DNA of 64,000 nt from Apoderus coryli (GCA_911728435.2 OU452209.1:13188869-13252868); one strand, 5' to 3'. Shown: positions 32,048 to 41,844, counted from the stretch's first letter. Made by a program: numbers and translations. Notes: generated from the letters alone by a model not told the origin.

Positions 32048-34560
32048 TCAGTAGGTACATTTTCGTAGGATGGAAAGAAAAGATGTCTTTTCAGTGAATA
32101 ATGTAGGTATAAGTGTCAATACTGGAAGAATATAACAAGTTTGGCATGGAAACGTTTGATGTGTGTAAGCTTTGTCTGTGACTTCGCTAGCATACAAACG
32201 ACAAATTAAGTTTGAGAATAAGAGACATGAAGTAAGTTCTTTGATTGAATAATAAAATTGTTTAATGTGTGAGTAGATTCTGACTTGTACATTTAACTTA
32301 CAAGGCGAAGTTGGAAGTTCCTTATAAGTATATAGAGACACGGGAGTGTAATTATTTTACATTCTTTAAATTTAGGTCTGACATCCTCTCTAAACTTTAA
32401 ATCTGTCATTATTCGCACCACTCGTCTTTGGATTGCGAATACCCGACTAGCATGACAAGAGTGTCCCCAAATTGACAAAGCATATGAAGCCACACTGTGA
32501 AAAAGGCCATAATATGCTGATTTCAAAACATTAAAAGAGACTTCACCCTTCAAGCTTCGCAACATGAACACAACCTTAGACAACTTGGCAATGGTAACCT
32601 CGACATGACCCGCCCAGGTTAGCTTTTGTTCCAAAGTGACACCCAAAAACTTTACCAGACCATCAGAAACAGCAACATCCGTCTCACGTAATGTAAATAT
32701 TTTAGTAGCTGTTTTATTGGCATTCATACAGAGTTTGTTAGCTGCAAACCAGTCCGCAGCCCTCGACTGTGAATTAATCATACTTGAGGCCAGAACATCA
32801 CTCGACAGTTCAACATCGACAATAGTTGAATCGTCTGCAAACAATGTCAGGTCAGAGCATGGCAGATGTAGCGGTAAATCATTAATGAAAATCAAAAACA
32901 ATAGAGGTCCGAGCACCGAGCCCTGTGGGACTCCACAAGAGCTCAACAAGGGCTGAGAAGACTTTGACTCAAAGATCGTTACGACATTCCTACCAGTGAG
33001 ATAGGAACTCAGCAAATGAATCGAATTCGCACTCATACCGTATCGCTCCAGTTTACCCAACAAGATATCGTGTGAGACGCAATCAAACGCCTTTGTTAAA
33101 TCAAGAAAAGAAGCCCCCACAAGCCTTCTACTCTCAAAAGTGGTTATAACGCTATTTATAAAGTTTTCTATAGCTGAAACGCTGTTAAGTTTCGGTCTAA
33201 ATCCAAATTGTTTCGGAGAAAATAAATTATTTCTTTCAAAATAGTTGGCTAATTGTTTAAAGAGTATCTTTTCAAAAATTTTGCCTAGAACAGGCACTAT
33301 AGAAATAGGGCGATAGTTGCTAAATTTCAGACAACTCGGAAACATACCGGATGAGATCGCCAAATTAATCAATATTGTCAATGGTATAATTATTATATCC
33401 TTAATATATTTAATGATTACGATATTCAAATCAAAAATGTCTTTCGAGCTTTTATTTTTAAAAGAGTTTATTATATCTCTCATCTCAATAAAAGATATTT
33501 CATTAAACTCAAAATTGCCAGGAATGTCAATAGACATCAAATCCAGTGGACTGATATTTGAGGATAAGTCATGGGTTAAAGTTTCCGCAATACTGGTAAA
33601 ATATGAATTGAAATCATCAGCAGTAAGATTTGTTAATGATTGTTGGGTAGCAGAACTATTCCTTTTATGGTTGATAATATCCCATGTAGCCCTAGCAATA
33701 TTAGAACCATCTGCAATATACGTATCGTTCGCATTTTTTTTTGCCATTTTAATACGAGATCTATACGAGTTACGATAAGAGCGAACCATGTCTTTTATAC
33801 CTTCGATTTGTGGAAACTGTGTAGACAGTCCTCGCAATAGCGCAAGTGTTTCGCGCATTTGCCTAATTTCAGGTGTAAACCATTTAATAGCGTGTCCAGT
33901 CTTGAAATCGGGTTTTCTACGTAAAGGAAACACTCTAATACATTCTCCGGATATTATGTTTATAAAATTATTAATTTTTTCTTCAATTGATGTGTTTATA
34001 TCTGACACAAAATTCCAATCAATATCAGCTATATTACTAAAAAAGGAACAAAGGCCACGCTGAGTTATAGGCCTAAACCATACAACTTCCCGCGTCAATA
34101 AACATTCAGAAACACTCATATTAAGAATTAAAGCCTTATGGTCCGACATGCCCGTCTCAACTACATCCACAAACATTTTTTTAGGTTCAAAATTCAGAAG
34201 TATGTTATCCAAGCAGTTTTTCCCCCTCGTTGGTTCCTCAACAAAAGACATATATCCAAAAGTATTAATAAAATTCACAAACTGAGTTGATTCGTTAGAA
34301 CTTGCATTAAAATTCACATTAAAATCGCAAACTAAAATTACCCTGTTTTCTAGTGACTTTATATAATACAAAATGTTATTCATTTTTTCGAAGAACATCT
34401 TAAGGTCAGAACCTGGGGACCTATAAAACACGTGTAAATGTAAGTAAAGTGTTGTCCAATAATTCAAAAAAATTTCTACAGCTCTGACTATAAGGACACG
34501 ATTTTCAAATGATATGGAGTTACACATATAGTCTTTCAATTTCGAATTGAAATACGTAAA
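32048..34560 (-). mobile_element. 5'-truncated CR1/jockey-group LINE with long open frame
   Basis: A minus-strand element that begins mid-endonuclease at about 34560 and runs through RT to a C-terminal tail. The tail changes frame near 32340 and can be followed to about 32150. ORF1 and the first half of the endonuclease are absent. The 3' end is not sharply defined; AAAAGAAAATAAAG-type sequence near 31970-32000 may be its tail. It lies immediately left of the Penelope-like fragment. Confidence 0.75.
32293..34539 (-). pseudogene. LINE endonuclease (partial) and reverse transcriptase, 748-codon open frame
   Basis: Residues 1-150 are the C-terminal half of the target-nicking endonuclease: VFYRSPGSD, then ILVCDFNVNF (family GDFN, here Cys-Asp), EEPTRGKNCLDNIL, and GMSDHKAL with the catalytic Asp-His. 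The RT follows: LKFS directly joined to NYRPISIVPVLGKIFEK near residue 405, lacking the roughly 15-20 residues that normally separate these. Then FGFRPKLNSVSA, SFLDLTKAFDCVSHDIL, GVPQGSVLGPLLFLIFINDL, LTLFADDSTIV (all catalytic Asps present), FLGVTLEQKLTWAGHV and the C-terminal thumb. An open frame of this length argues for a fairly recent copy. The first Met is not the native start. Plus-strand frames over this region are shadows. Confidence 0.85.
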
Positions 34561-34896
34561 AGTAGCGAAACGATAATTCCATTTTCGGCATTTGTAGCGA
34601 AACGTCCGAAGTTACTTAGGCAGCTAAACTTCATCATATACCTACAATTGATTTAATATTTTCCTAAGCTGTCGAATATAAACCAGGTGACTGATAACGT
34701 TTTCGTTGAGCTATACAATAGCATTTATTGTACAGGGTGATTCATCCTTAAAGTTCTTGGGAACTCCAAAAGTTGCACAACAAGATATAATCGAATTTAA
34801 ACTTAAATCACATGATTATACCAGTAAAAGTCATGTTTTTTAAATGGAATGGTATATATTCGACTCTGCCGTTCGATAGAAAAATAAATAACCCTC

Positions 34897-35262
34897 CTGC
34901 AATATGGTTCATTGAATTGCATCACATCATACATTGGCCAAACTGGTCGTTACTTTGAAACTAAAATTAAAGAACATCGAAAAGTTATTGATAAAGCTAT
35001 TCAGGATAATCAAACTGAAATTAATAGCAGCTTGTCATTTGCTAACCATATTGTGAACCATCACCACTCTTTTTCTAAATGATTCTAATGCCAAAATACT
35101 CCATTCTTGCCCAAAAAGCAAGTTATTGAATGTCCTGGTAGCCCTCGAAATTAATTTGTTCAAAAATATCGTAAACTACACTTGTACTAATGATCAGTCG
35201 GACTTTGATTGGATCCCCTTTTTCAACTCTTTAACTTTTAATAACCAACCCAATCCATAATA
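34897..35262 (+). pseudogene. Penelope-like element C-terminal GIY-YIG endonuclease
   Basis: The plus strand reads LNCITSYIGQTGRYFETKIK (YIGQTGR at 34930), then EHRKV and LSFANHIVNHHHSF. This is the GIY-YIG nuclease of Penelope-like retroelements in its usual YIGQTGR-x-F-x-R-EH form. One base shift near 35082 leads to KILHSCPKSKLLNVLVALEI and NYTCTNDQSDFDW, the usual C-terminus, ending near 35262. The RT part was not found upstream. It is the coding remnant of the element whose 3' region resumes right of the inserted LINE at about 41061. Confidence 0.7.
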
Positions 35263-36010
35263 ATTCAACCTATGTAAACCTTCTCTCCTCCGCATTTAAC
35301 CTCCGATTCGGTCAGTGTCAATCATGATTACCTTTCTTTTTACATTAATAACATCACCAGTTAACCTTAAACTTTTGTTTATTTGACTTTGACATTATGT
35401 TACTGTTTATGCTAATGTTACTTCCTCATGAATAGCCTCTTACCTATTTACAAACTTTTTTTTTAATAATAATAATAATAATATATTTATTTCAATTCAA
35501 AAAAGAATCCACAAAATATAAACTTGTTTATAATACATATAAAGCCAGAAATAAATATAAGAAAAAAATAATATTATGCTATACGACTTAAATATATAAT
35601 ACTCAAACCTCTGAGCAAGGAACAAAAGTTTTTTAGTAAAACTTGTCCGCTCCCGCTCAACGGCCGATACTCTATATTTTTTCTGTTCACAGCTCCATCC
35701 TGACCCTGAACTGAACAATCTCAAATCCCATAACATAAATCCCCCCAAACACAAAATATCAAAACAATATAATATGGTTCCCCGATGCTATGCAGATATA
35801 ATAATAATACCGATAACCATAAATTTAAAGCATTAAAATACAGATAAACAGAAAAAAAGAGAAACACAATTTCTTCTGCGTACGATCCCACATAGCACAG
35901 ACACAGTCCTCTAAAAATAAATTTAAAGCAATATGCATAATATATGAATTACCTATGTCATTAATGTGGGATTATACTCCCCAAGCCAACAGCTCACCGT
36001 CCTTTTAAAA

Positions 36011-36015
36011 CACGC
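36011..36015. repeat. 5-bp target-site duplication (left copy)
   Basis: CACGC immediately left of the 5' LTR is repeated at 40326-40330 right of the 3' LTR. A 5-bp duplication is typical of Gypsy-type integrase. Confidence 0.9.
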
Positions 36016-36233
36016 TGTTGTGATTAATCTTATATATATTGCTTTGGCAACAGCGCTTTCAGAAACGCCGGTATGTGCGAAAGGATTGACATTAGAAAAA
36101 GATAACTATAGACGCCACGTTATGTTTTAACCATGTATTCATGTTCATTTTTAAAAATTAGAATAGTATGATTATTAAAGTTAGTTCTATGAAATATACA
36201 AGTGTTTTGTTCCAAATACTCGAACCTACAACA
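36016..36233 (+). repeat. 5' LTR
   Basis: 218 bp, TGTTGTGATTAATC to ACCTACAACA. It differs from the 3' LTR at 36055 (G versus C) and 36206 (T versus C). The region around 36025-36040 is TATATATA-rich, which could serve as a TATA-like element. Confidence 0.93.
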
Positions 36234-36236
36234 AAT

Positions 36237-36253
36237 TGGCGACGACGATAGGA
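36237..36253 (+). promoter_or_regulatory. Primer-binding site, tRNA-Ser-like
   Basis: Three bases after the LTR, TGGCGACGACGATAGGA matches the complement of the 3' end of an insect-type tRNA-Ser(GCT) with two mismatches, by my recollection of that tRNA. Starting with TGG is as expected for a site pairing with a CCA end. Confidence 0.65.
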
Positions 36254-36297
36254 TTATAATAGTATTTACAAGTGTACAAATACAAGTACAATCCAGA

Positions 36298-37449
36298 ATG
36301 GCGGAAAATAATATTTTCACAATAGAACAATTTGATAATACAAAATCACAATGGAATAGATGGGTAAAAAGGTTAGAAGGCGCTTTTAAAATTTTCAATG
36401 TACCAGAAGAGAAGAAAGTTGGATACCTACTTCATTATATGGGATCTGAAGCATTTGATACAATAAGCGATAAATTAGCACCCGAAGATCCGTGGGAGAA
36501 AACGTTTGCATTCCTAACAGATTTATTGCAACAATATTACAATCCAGCACCGCTAGAAATTGCTGAGAATTTTAGATTTAATAAAAGAAGGCAGCAAGAA
36601 GGCGAAAGCGTACAAGAATACTTGACAGCATTACAGAAGTTGGCAATTAACTGCAACTTTGGTAATTATCTTAAAACAGCTTTAAGGAATCAATTCGTAT
36701 TTGGTTTACGCAGTGATAAAAGTTTACATAGACTATTAGAAACAAAAGATCTAACATTAGAAAGGGCTTTAGAGATAGCTGTAAGTATGGAAATTTCTAC
36801 AAAAGATGTTAATTTATTACATAATAACAAAGGTAACGTTAATTTTGTTAATTATAAAAATAAGAAACATAATGTTAATCCTACAATAAACAAATTTCCT
36901 AATAAAAATACCAATACAAGTACAAATTCAAATGTAAAACTTAGTAATCAATGTTACAGGTGTGGTAGTAAGGATCATTATGCAAATAATTGTAATAGAA
37001 AGCATGTCATTTGTAAAAATTGTAATATAAAAGGTCATTTACAAAAAGTGTGTACAAAAACAAGGCAAAATAATATAAAATCTGTAGAGCAGGTTGAGCA
37101 AGTGGAAGAAATTGTAGCTTTGGAGGCGGAACATACAGAGTTTCGTGAAAAATTTCTGACTACAATCCAGGTAAATGGAGCAAATGTTGAATTCGAAGTA
37201 GACAGTGGAGCTTCGGTTAGTATCATGGGTATGAAACAATTTCTTGATGGCTTTCCAGAATCTACCATCGTTAATACTGATTTGAAATTAATTACTTACT
37301 GTAAAACTAAGCTAGATGTGGTAGGGTATTTTCCCTGTGATGTGCAGTATAGAAATTCAACCTATATTTTGAACCTTTACATTGTCTCAGTTGACAGAAT
37401 GCCATTGCTAGGGCGCGAATGGATTCGTCAAATAAAACTAAATCTTTGA
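36298..37449 (+). CDS. gag: Gypsy Gag with two zinc knuckles, fused to aspartic protease
   Basis: The ATG at 36298 (MAENNIFTIEQFD) is preferred over the upstream in-frame ATG at 36202, because the latter lies inside the LTR. The N-terminal 200 residues form the capsid-like part (VGYLLHYMG, FNKRRQQEGESVQEYL). CYRCGSKDHYANNC (about residue 219) and CKNCNIKGHLQKVC (about 239) are two C-x2-C-x4-H-x4-C RNA-binding knuckles. FEVDSGASVSIMG (about 299) is the protease active-site loop, and PLLGREWI near the end is its closing motif. The frame ends in TGA at 37447. In related elements the protein continues here, and reading beyond is open to 37488, so this stop may be a lesion. Confidence 0.85.
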   Translation: MAENNIFTIEQFDNTKSQWNRWVKRLEGAFKIFNVPEEKKVGYLLHYMGSEAFDTISDKLAPEDPWEKTFAFLTDLLQQYYNPAPLEIAENFRFNKRRQQEGESVQEYLTALQKLAINCNFGNYLKTALRNQFVFGLRSDKSLHRLLETKDLTLERALEIAVSMEISTKDVNLLHNNKGNVNFVNYKNKKHNVNPTINKFPNKNTNTSTNSNVKLSNQCYRCGSKDHYANNCNRKHVICKNCNIKGHLQKVCTKTRQNNIKSVEQVEQVEEIVALEAEHTEFREKFLTTIQVNGANVEFEVDSGASVSIMGMKQFLDGFPESTIVNTDLKLITYCKTKLDVVGYFPCDVQYRNSTYILNLYIVSVDRMPLLGREWIRQIKLNL

Positions 37450-37466
37450 GATGGTCAAATACATAA

Positions 37467-39071
37467 TGTAATTGTTCTGACAGATTAAAATTGTTAAAGG
37501 ATAAATATAGTTCGTTATTTTCCAGTGAAATAGGCAAAATTGCCGGAATACAAGCTTCATTACATTTAAAACCGAATACAAAACCTATTTTTATGAAAGC
37601 ACGTACAGTACCATTTTCTCTTTTATCTAAAGTAGAAGAAGAATTAGAAAACCTAGTTAGTCAAAACATTCTAACTAAAGTCGATCATTCAGACTGGGCA
37701 ACTCCGATTGTACCGGTTGTAAAGGGCAAAAAGATTAGAATCTGTGGCGATTTTAAAGTCACGCTAAACTCAAATCTTTTAGTGGACGAACATCCATTAC
37801 CTACTATTGATGAACTCTTTTCAAGTATGGCAGGCGGACAAAAGTTTAGTAAACTTGATTTAAAGCAAGCTTACTTACAATTAGAAATACGTCAGGAGAA
37901 TAGGCACTTGTTAACCTTGAATACGCATAAAGGCTTATATCAGTGCAATAGATTAATGTACGGGGTAGCATCCGCTCCAGCTATTTGGCAACGCGAAATG
38001 GAAAATATACTACAGGGTATACCGGGAGTAACTGTATTTCTTGACGATATTAAGGTCACAGGTAATACGGACGATATTCATTTACAAAGATTAGAAGAAG
38101 TATTTTCTCGATTACAAAAATATAACATCAAAGTGAACTCTGAAAAATGTGAATTTATGTCTGACAAAATTGAATATTGTGGTTACTTGATAGATAAACA
38201 CGGTATACATAAAATGAAAAATAAGGTGGAAGCTATACAAAGTGCACCACAACCTACTGATAAAACTCAATTAAGATCATTTTTGGGGCTAGTTAATTAT
38301 TACGGGCGATTTTTTCCGAATTTAAGTACATTATTATATCCTTTAAACTTACTTCTACATAAAGATAGAAAATTTATTTGGAATTTGGAATGTCAAAAAT
38401 CTTTTGATTTAGTTAAAAAGAAAATTATTTCTTCAAATTTTCTCATACATTTCGATCCTACTTTACCAATTATACTAGCTACTGATGCATCACCTTACGG
38501 GGTGGGAGCAGTGATTTCGCATTTCATTTTTGGAATAAAAAAGTTTTACCAATTTTTATACGCAAGACGTTTTACACTTTATACAGATCACAAACCGCTA
38601 ATACAAATTTTTAATCCGAAGAAAAGTTTGCCGATATTATCAGCAACTAGAATGCAACATTACGCTATATTTTTACAAGCTTTCAATTATGATATTAAGT
38701 ACAAGGGTACGGATTTGCATGGTATTGCGGATTTTCTCTCGCGACTACCACCCGTGACAGTTTCACAATTAAGTTTAGAAACATCCAAAGATCCACAATT
38801 AAAATTTTTATTAGAGGGTCTAAATACCGGAAAAATAGTTCCAAGTCATTTACGGTTCAACATCGATCAGTTAGAATTTTCAATACAACAAGGATGTATT
38901 TTTCGTGGCATAAGAGTAGTTATTCCTGCTACTTTACAATCACAAATTTTAGCAGAGTTACACACTGCGCATTTTGGCATATCGAAGATGAAAGGATTAG
39001 CTAGAAGCTATTGTTGGTGGAACACTATAGATAGGGACTTAGAACAAATTACTAAAAGTTGTACTTCTTGA
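37467..39071 (+). CDS. pol: Gypsy Pol: reverse transcriptase and RNase H (interrupted)
   Basis: The frame is -1 relative to gag, open from 37467; the Met at 37491 is not a proven start. RT motifs are IRICGDFKVTLN, FSKLDLKQAYLQLE, NRLMYGVASAPAIWQ, and VFLDDIKVTG (YxDD-type, about 38035). QLRSFLGLVNYYGRFFP follows. RNase H starts ATDASPYGVGAVISH (about 38480) and jumps directly to FIFGIKKFYQFLYARRF. About 35 residues usual here, including the second catalytic acidic residue of RNase H, are missing. The frame then enters the integrase zinc finger and stops with TGA at 39069, at the position where this family has the final Cys of its HHCC finger. Confidence 0.85.
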   Translation, partial: CNCSDRLKLLKDKYSSLFSSEIGKIAGIQASLHLKPNTKPIFMKARTVPFSLLSKVEEELENLVSQNILTKVDHSDWATPIVPVVKGKKIRICGDFKVTLNSNLLVDEHPLPTIDELFSSMAGGQKFSKLDLKQAYLQLEIRQENRHLLTLNTHKGLYQCNRLMYGVASAPAIWQREMENILQGIPGVTVFLDDIKVTGNTDDIHLQRLEEVFSRLQKYNIKVNSEKCEFMSDKIEYCGYLIDKHGIHKMKNKVEAIQSAPQPTDKTQLRSFLGLVNYYGRFFPNLSTLLYPLNLLLHKDRKFIWNLECQKSFDLVKKKIISSNFLIHFDPTLPIILATDASPYGVGAVISHFIFGIKKFYQFLYARRFTLYTDHKPLIQIFNPKKSLPILSATRMQHYAIFLQAFNYDIKYKGTDLHGIADFLSRLPPVTVSQLSLETSKDPQLKFLLEGLNTGKIVPSHLRFNIDQLEFSIQQGCIFRGIRVVIPATLQSQILAELHTAHFGISKMKGLARSYCWWNTIDRDLEQITKSCTS

Positions 39072-40088
39072 AATAAAATCATGAATAACCCGAGGCTAGT
39101 ACCAATTCATGCATGGGAGAGTGTTGATAAACCATTTGAACGCGTGCATGTAGACTATGCAGGGCCGTTTTACGGGTGTTTTTATTTTATTTTAGTGGAC
39201 GCATACTCGCGTTGGCCTGAAATTTATGTTACTAAAGATATGACAACTTCGACTACAATAAAACTTTGCAGACAAATTTTCTCACGATTTGGCATACCAA
39301 CATCTCTTGTAAGCGATAATGGAAGACAATTTATTTCGTACGAATTCAAATCTTTTCTAAATCAAAATGGTGATAAACATATTTTAACAGCACCATATCA
39401 TCCCGCTACAAACGGTTTAGCCGAAAGATATGTGCAAACCTTAAAACAATCTCTAAGAGCTATGAATCCAACTTCCGTCGATAGAGAAAGGGAGCTTTGT
39501 AAATTACTATTACAATACAGAAAAATGCCACATAGCATTACTAAACAGTCTCCATCAGTCTTAATGTTCGGTAGGGAAATTAGATCCAGGATTGATTTAA
39601 TTAAACCTATTGATTCTTCTAAAAATAAAAATTCAGAATATATAAATACAAAAATAAAATGTAGGGATTTACACGTCGGCGACAGAGTAGCTGCGCGTGA
39701 CTATATTCACAATGACAAGTGGATGTTTGGTCATATTGTAGAAAAGTTAGGGAAACTTCATTACACAGTTAAATTAGATGACAGTAGATACTGGAAACGC
39801 CATATTAATCAGTTAAAAGAAATTGATATTAACACACCCATAGATACTAGTTCCAATATTCAAGTTCCGAATATTGATAACTCGCAAAATACACATTCTG
39901 AAACTGCTGAACCTGTAGAAATTAATAAAAATGTACCTAGGTTAAGTAGTGCTAATAAAGTGATAAGTGATTCAAGTGAAAGTAGTGAACTACCGGTAAA
40001 CAATAAAACAAATGTAGATCCTGCAGCAGAAACATTTGTAAGGCGATCTACAAGAGTTCGAAAACCCCCGATTAAATTGGACTTATAG
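39072..40088 (+). CDS. pol: Gypsy Pol: integrase core and C-terminal domain
   Basis: The same frame as the RT segment, separated only by the TGA at 39069-39071; the Met at 39081 is an internal residue of the family protein. The integrase inserts the cDNA into the host genome. Its DDE triad is visible: VHVDYAGPF (first Asp, about 39151), LVSDNGRQFIS (second Asp, about 39314), and NGLAERYVQTLKQSL (Glu, about 39423). HVGDRVAARDY and INQLKEI mark the chromatin or DNA-binding C-terminal part. A low-complexity Ser/Asn/Thr-rich tail and VRRSTRVRKPP, common at the end of insect Gypsy Pol, close the frame. Confidence 0.85.
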   Translation, partial: NKIMNNPRLVPIHAWESVDKPFERVHVDYAGPFYGCFYFILVDAYSRWPEIYVTKDMTTSTTIKLCRQIFSRFGIPTSLVSDNGRQFISYEFKSFLNQNGDKHILTAPYHPATNGLAERYVQTLKQSLRAMNPTSVDRERELCKLLLQYRKMPHSITKQSPSVLMFGREIRSRIDLIKPIDSSKNKNSEYINTKIKCRDLHVGDRVAARDYIHNDKWMFGHIVEKLGKLHYTVKLDDSRYWKRHINQLKEIDINTPIDTSSNIQVPNIDNSQNTHSETAEPVEINKNVPRLSSANKVISDSSESSELPVNNKTNVDPAAETFVRRSTRVRKPPIKLDL

Positions 40089-40096
40089 TTTTCACT

Positions 40097-40106
40097 AAGG
40101 GAGGAG
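40097..40106 (+). promoter_or_regulatory. Polypurine tract
   Basis: AAGGGAGGAG one base upstream of the 3' LTR is the expected plus-strand primer for reverse transcription. Confidence 0.85.
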
Positions 40107-40107
40107 C

Positions 40108-40325
40108 TGTTGTGATTAATCTTATATATATTGCTTTGGCAACAGCCCTTTCAGAAACGCCGGTATGTGCGAAAGGATTGACATTAGAAAAAGATAACTA
40201 TAGACGCCACGTTATGTTTTAACCATGTATTCATGTTCATTTTTAAAAATTAGAATAGTATGATTATTAAAGTTAGTTCTATGAAATATACAAGTGTTCT
40301 GTTCCAAATACTCGAACCTACAACA
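40108..40325 (+). repeat. 3' LTR
   Basis: 218 bp, two substitutions from the 5' LTR. Followed by the second CACGC copy at 40326-40330. Confidence 0.93.
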
Positions 40326-41060
40326 CACGCCAAGTACATTTTTGCTTTTATATTTTCTGGTAGAACATTATAAAATTTATGGCCTATATAAAAAAAAGAC
40401 CTTTGTCCGATAGTTCTTGCTGTTTTTGGTTGTCGTATTTTTTTATTATATTTTTGTCGCGTATTGTGTTTATGCTCAATCGGACTAAGCAACATTTTAT
40501 CCTTATGCAACTGCAATAAAGCTGCTTTATAAAACAAGTTTCGGATATTTAGAACTTTGCACTTATGAAATAGAGAGACTGATGGAAATCGAACATTCAG
40601 ATGAAATATTATTTTTAGAATCCTCTTTTGAATAATAAATAGTGGCTTTAAATTGGAATTATAAGCCCCTCCCCAACCGACTATTCCGTAACTTAGCAAA
40701 GATTGGACCAACGAGTAATAGAGGGTCATATTTTCCTTGATCGTAAGTATTTTTCTTGTTGTTTAAAAATAAACATCAGCGATCGTATTTTTGAGACTAA
40801 AGAGTTTATATGAAGATCCCATTTTAAATATTTAACTGAGTCTCGTCTCTCTATCTCCCACGGCCGATTTCTCTGAGGCAGGAACACATTCAAATTAGTA
40901 TCCAGGGGCAGCGTTTTAACATTATTTGTAAAAGGCAAATATACTACTTGCTCCTTAACTTCAGTCCAGTTTCCCCCCTCAACAAAAAGAGCCGTGTCAT
41001 CTGCAAACGAGACCAAAGTGACTGAGTTCCTTTTACCGCTGCAACATCTGTTATATTATA
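40326..41060 (-). pseudogene. LINE RT C-terminal coding remnant
   Basis: The minus strand reads GKRNSVTLVSFADDTALFVE near 41010 (catalytic FADD). A shortened segment follows, then DSVKYLKWDLHINSLVSKI (about 40840). A frame change leads to YYSLVQSLLSYGIVGWGGAY (about 40725) and KPLFIIQKRILKIIFHL, ending ENIKAKMYLAC at the Gypsy boundary. About 60-70 residues appear deleted after FADD. The apparent continuation of the 159-codon frame past 40326 is LTR sequence, not LINE protein. Confidence 0.7.
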
Positions 41061-41560
41061 TCCTGTGTTTGCCTCCTTTAATTTACTTTCACTCACCTCA
41101 AACTAACCTACTGCCCCAAGTTCTTATTATAGTTTATTACTATTTTCGCTATTGTTTAATCTTTTATCCAATTTTCCTAAACAACGATTGATCACACAGC
41201 GTTCCAGTTGACTTTATCACTTCAATAAATATTTTTGCCTATTTGTGCGATCTGTCTTTGACTTGTTGAACTAGCTTTTAATTTTAATGTTTTATTTTTA
41301 ACCTCTAATTTGTCAACCGAATTTCAACGTTGCAGAAAATGTTAACTATTTTAGTTATGTTTTCGTATATGTCTGATTGTGAACTCATATCTATTTATTA
41401 TTAATTAGCTTCTAAATGTATAAATGTTCGGATTGATCCTTTAAAGGAAGATATTTGAATAATTTTGTCATTGATAATGAGATGATGCATCTCGAAACAT
41501 GTCTGATGATGATTGTTCTAGTTGGAACATATATATATGACATTTTGTGGAGTAGACGTC
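41061..41560 (+). repeat. Penelope-like element 3' untranslated region
   Basis: Non-coding, T-rich on the plus strand. It ends with the CTCGAAACATGTCTGATGAT and CATTTTGTGGAGTAGAC segments that recur in similar form at 50975-51075. Similar GATGA-then-TCGAAAC sequences are typical near ends of Penelope-like elements. Confidence 0.5.
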
Positions 41561-41844
41561 GTTTTATTTCCTTTAATGCTTGATACTCCTCTCTACAATG
41601 GATTATTACAACAAAGAAATAGCCTCTTTAATGATTATTCTTCTACTTCTATACCTAAATTATACCATTTCTTTAATATTTTCTACATTTTTGTTATAAT
41701 AGACCGCAATTTGCAGAAACCATCTAGTAGGCAAACGCCATAATCAACGTTACGAATAAAGAATCGCCAGAAATTGACCAAATAGTTACATCGTAGAGTT
41801 ACTTGTCGACTACAACTCCTATCGTGTGTTAATTGGTGTCTTAT

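Larger units (their letters stand above)
36016..40325 (+). mobile_element. Gypsy LTR retrotransposon, 4.3 kb (inner layer)
   Basis: It has two 218-bp LTRs (36016-36233 and 40108-40325) that begin TGTTG and end CAACA and differ at two positions, a 5-bp CACGC duplication, a primer-binding site, a polypurine tract and a gag-protease-RT-RNase H-integrase order. No envelope gene is present. Two zinc knuckles and the tRNA-Ser-type primer site suggest the mag-like side of Gypsy. About 1 percent LTR divergence means a recent insertion. This copy is nonetheless defective: a stop and frame change between gag-protease and pol, a deletion in RNase H, and a stop at the end of the integrase zinc finger. 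Confidence 0.93.
35463..41060 (-). mobile_element. LINE (jockey/CR1 group) interrupted by the Gypsy element (middle layer)
   Basis: On the minus strand the coding part starts near 41060 and ends left of the Gypsy element near 35945. It is followed by a 3' untranslated region and a TTATT-type tail (plus strand TTTTTTTTTAATAATAATAA at 35457-35485). The protein reading crosses the Gypsy insertion when one copy of the 5-bp duplication is dropped: KMYLAC before, FKRTVSCWLGEYN after. That continuity dates the Gypsy insertion after the LINE. Confidence 0.75.
34897..41560 (+). mobile_element. Penelope-like element interrupted by a LINE (outer layer of a nested stack)
   Basis: The left part (34897-35462) holds the GIY-YIG coding end and early 3' UTR. 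The right part (about 41061-41560) is non-coding and ends with ATGATGCATCTCGAAACATG and CATTTTGTGGAGTAGACGTC. The same closing sequence recurs at 50975-51075, supporting a shared 3' end. The two parts are separated by the LINE and the Gypsy element it contains. Continuity between them is inferred from order and orientation, not from a shared duplication, which I could not find. Confidence 0.5.

Noticed and set aside
33317..33778. Plus-strand 153-codon frame, and similar plus-strand frames at 32636-32956 and 33788-34063
   Set aside because: They lie antisense to the 748-codon LINE frame, whose motifs are clear. Their sequence is explained as its complement.
34733..34750. ACAGGGTGATTCATCC as a DNA transposon end
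   Set aside because: It resembles TA-flanked transposon ends, but no inverted partner was found within several kb.
36016..40325. Envelope gene, which would make the Gypsy element an errantivirus
   Set aside because: There is only the short Pol tail and the polypurine tract between integrase and the 3' LTR; no room for an envelope frame.
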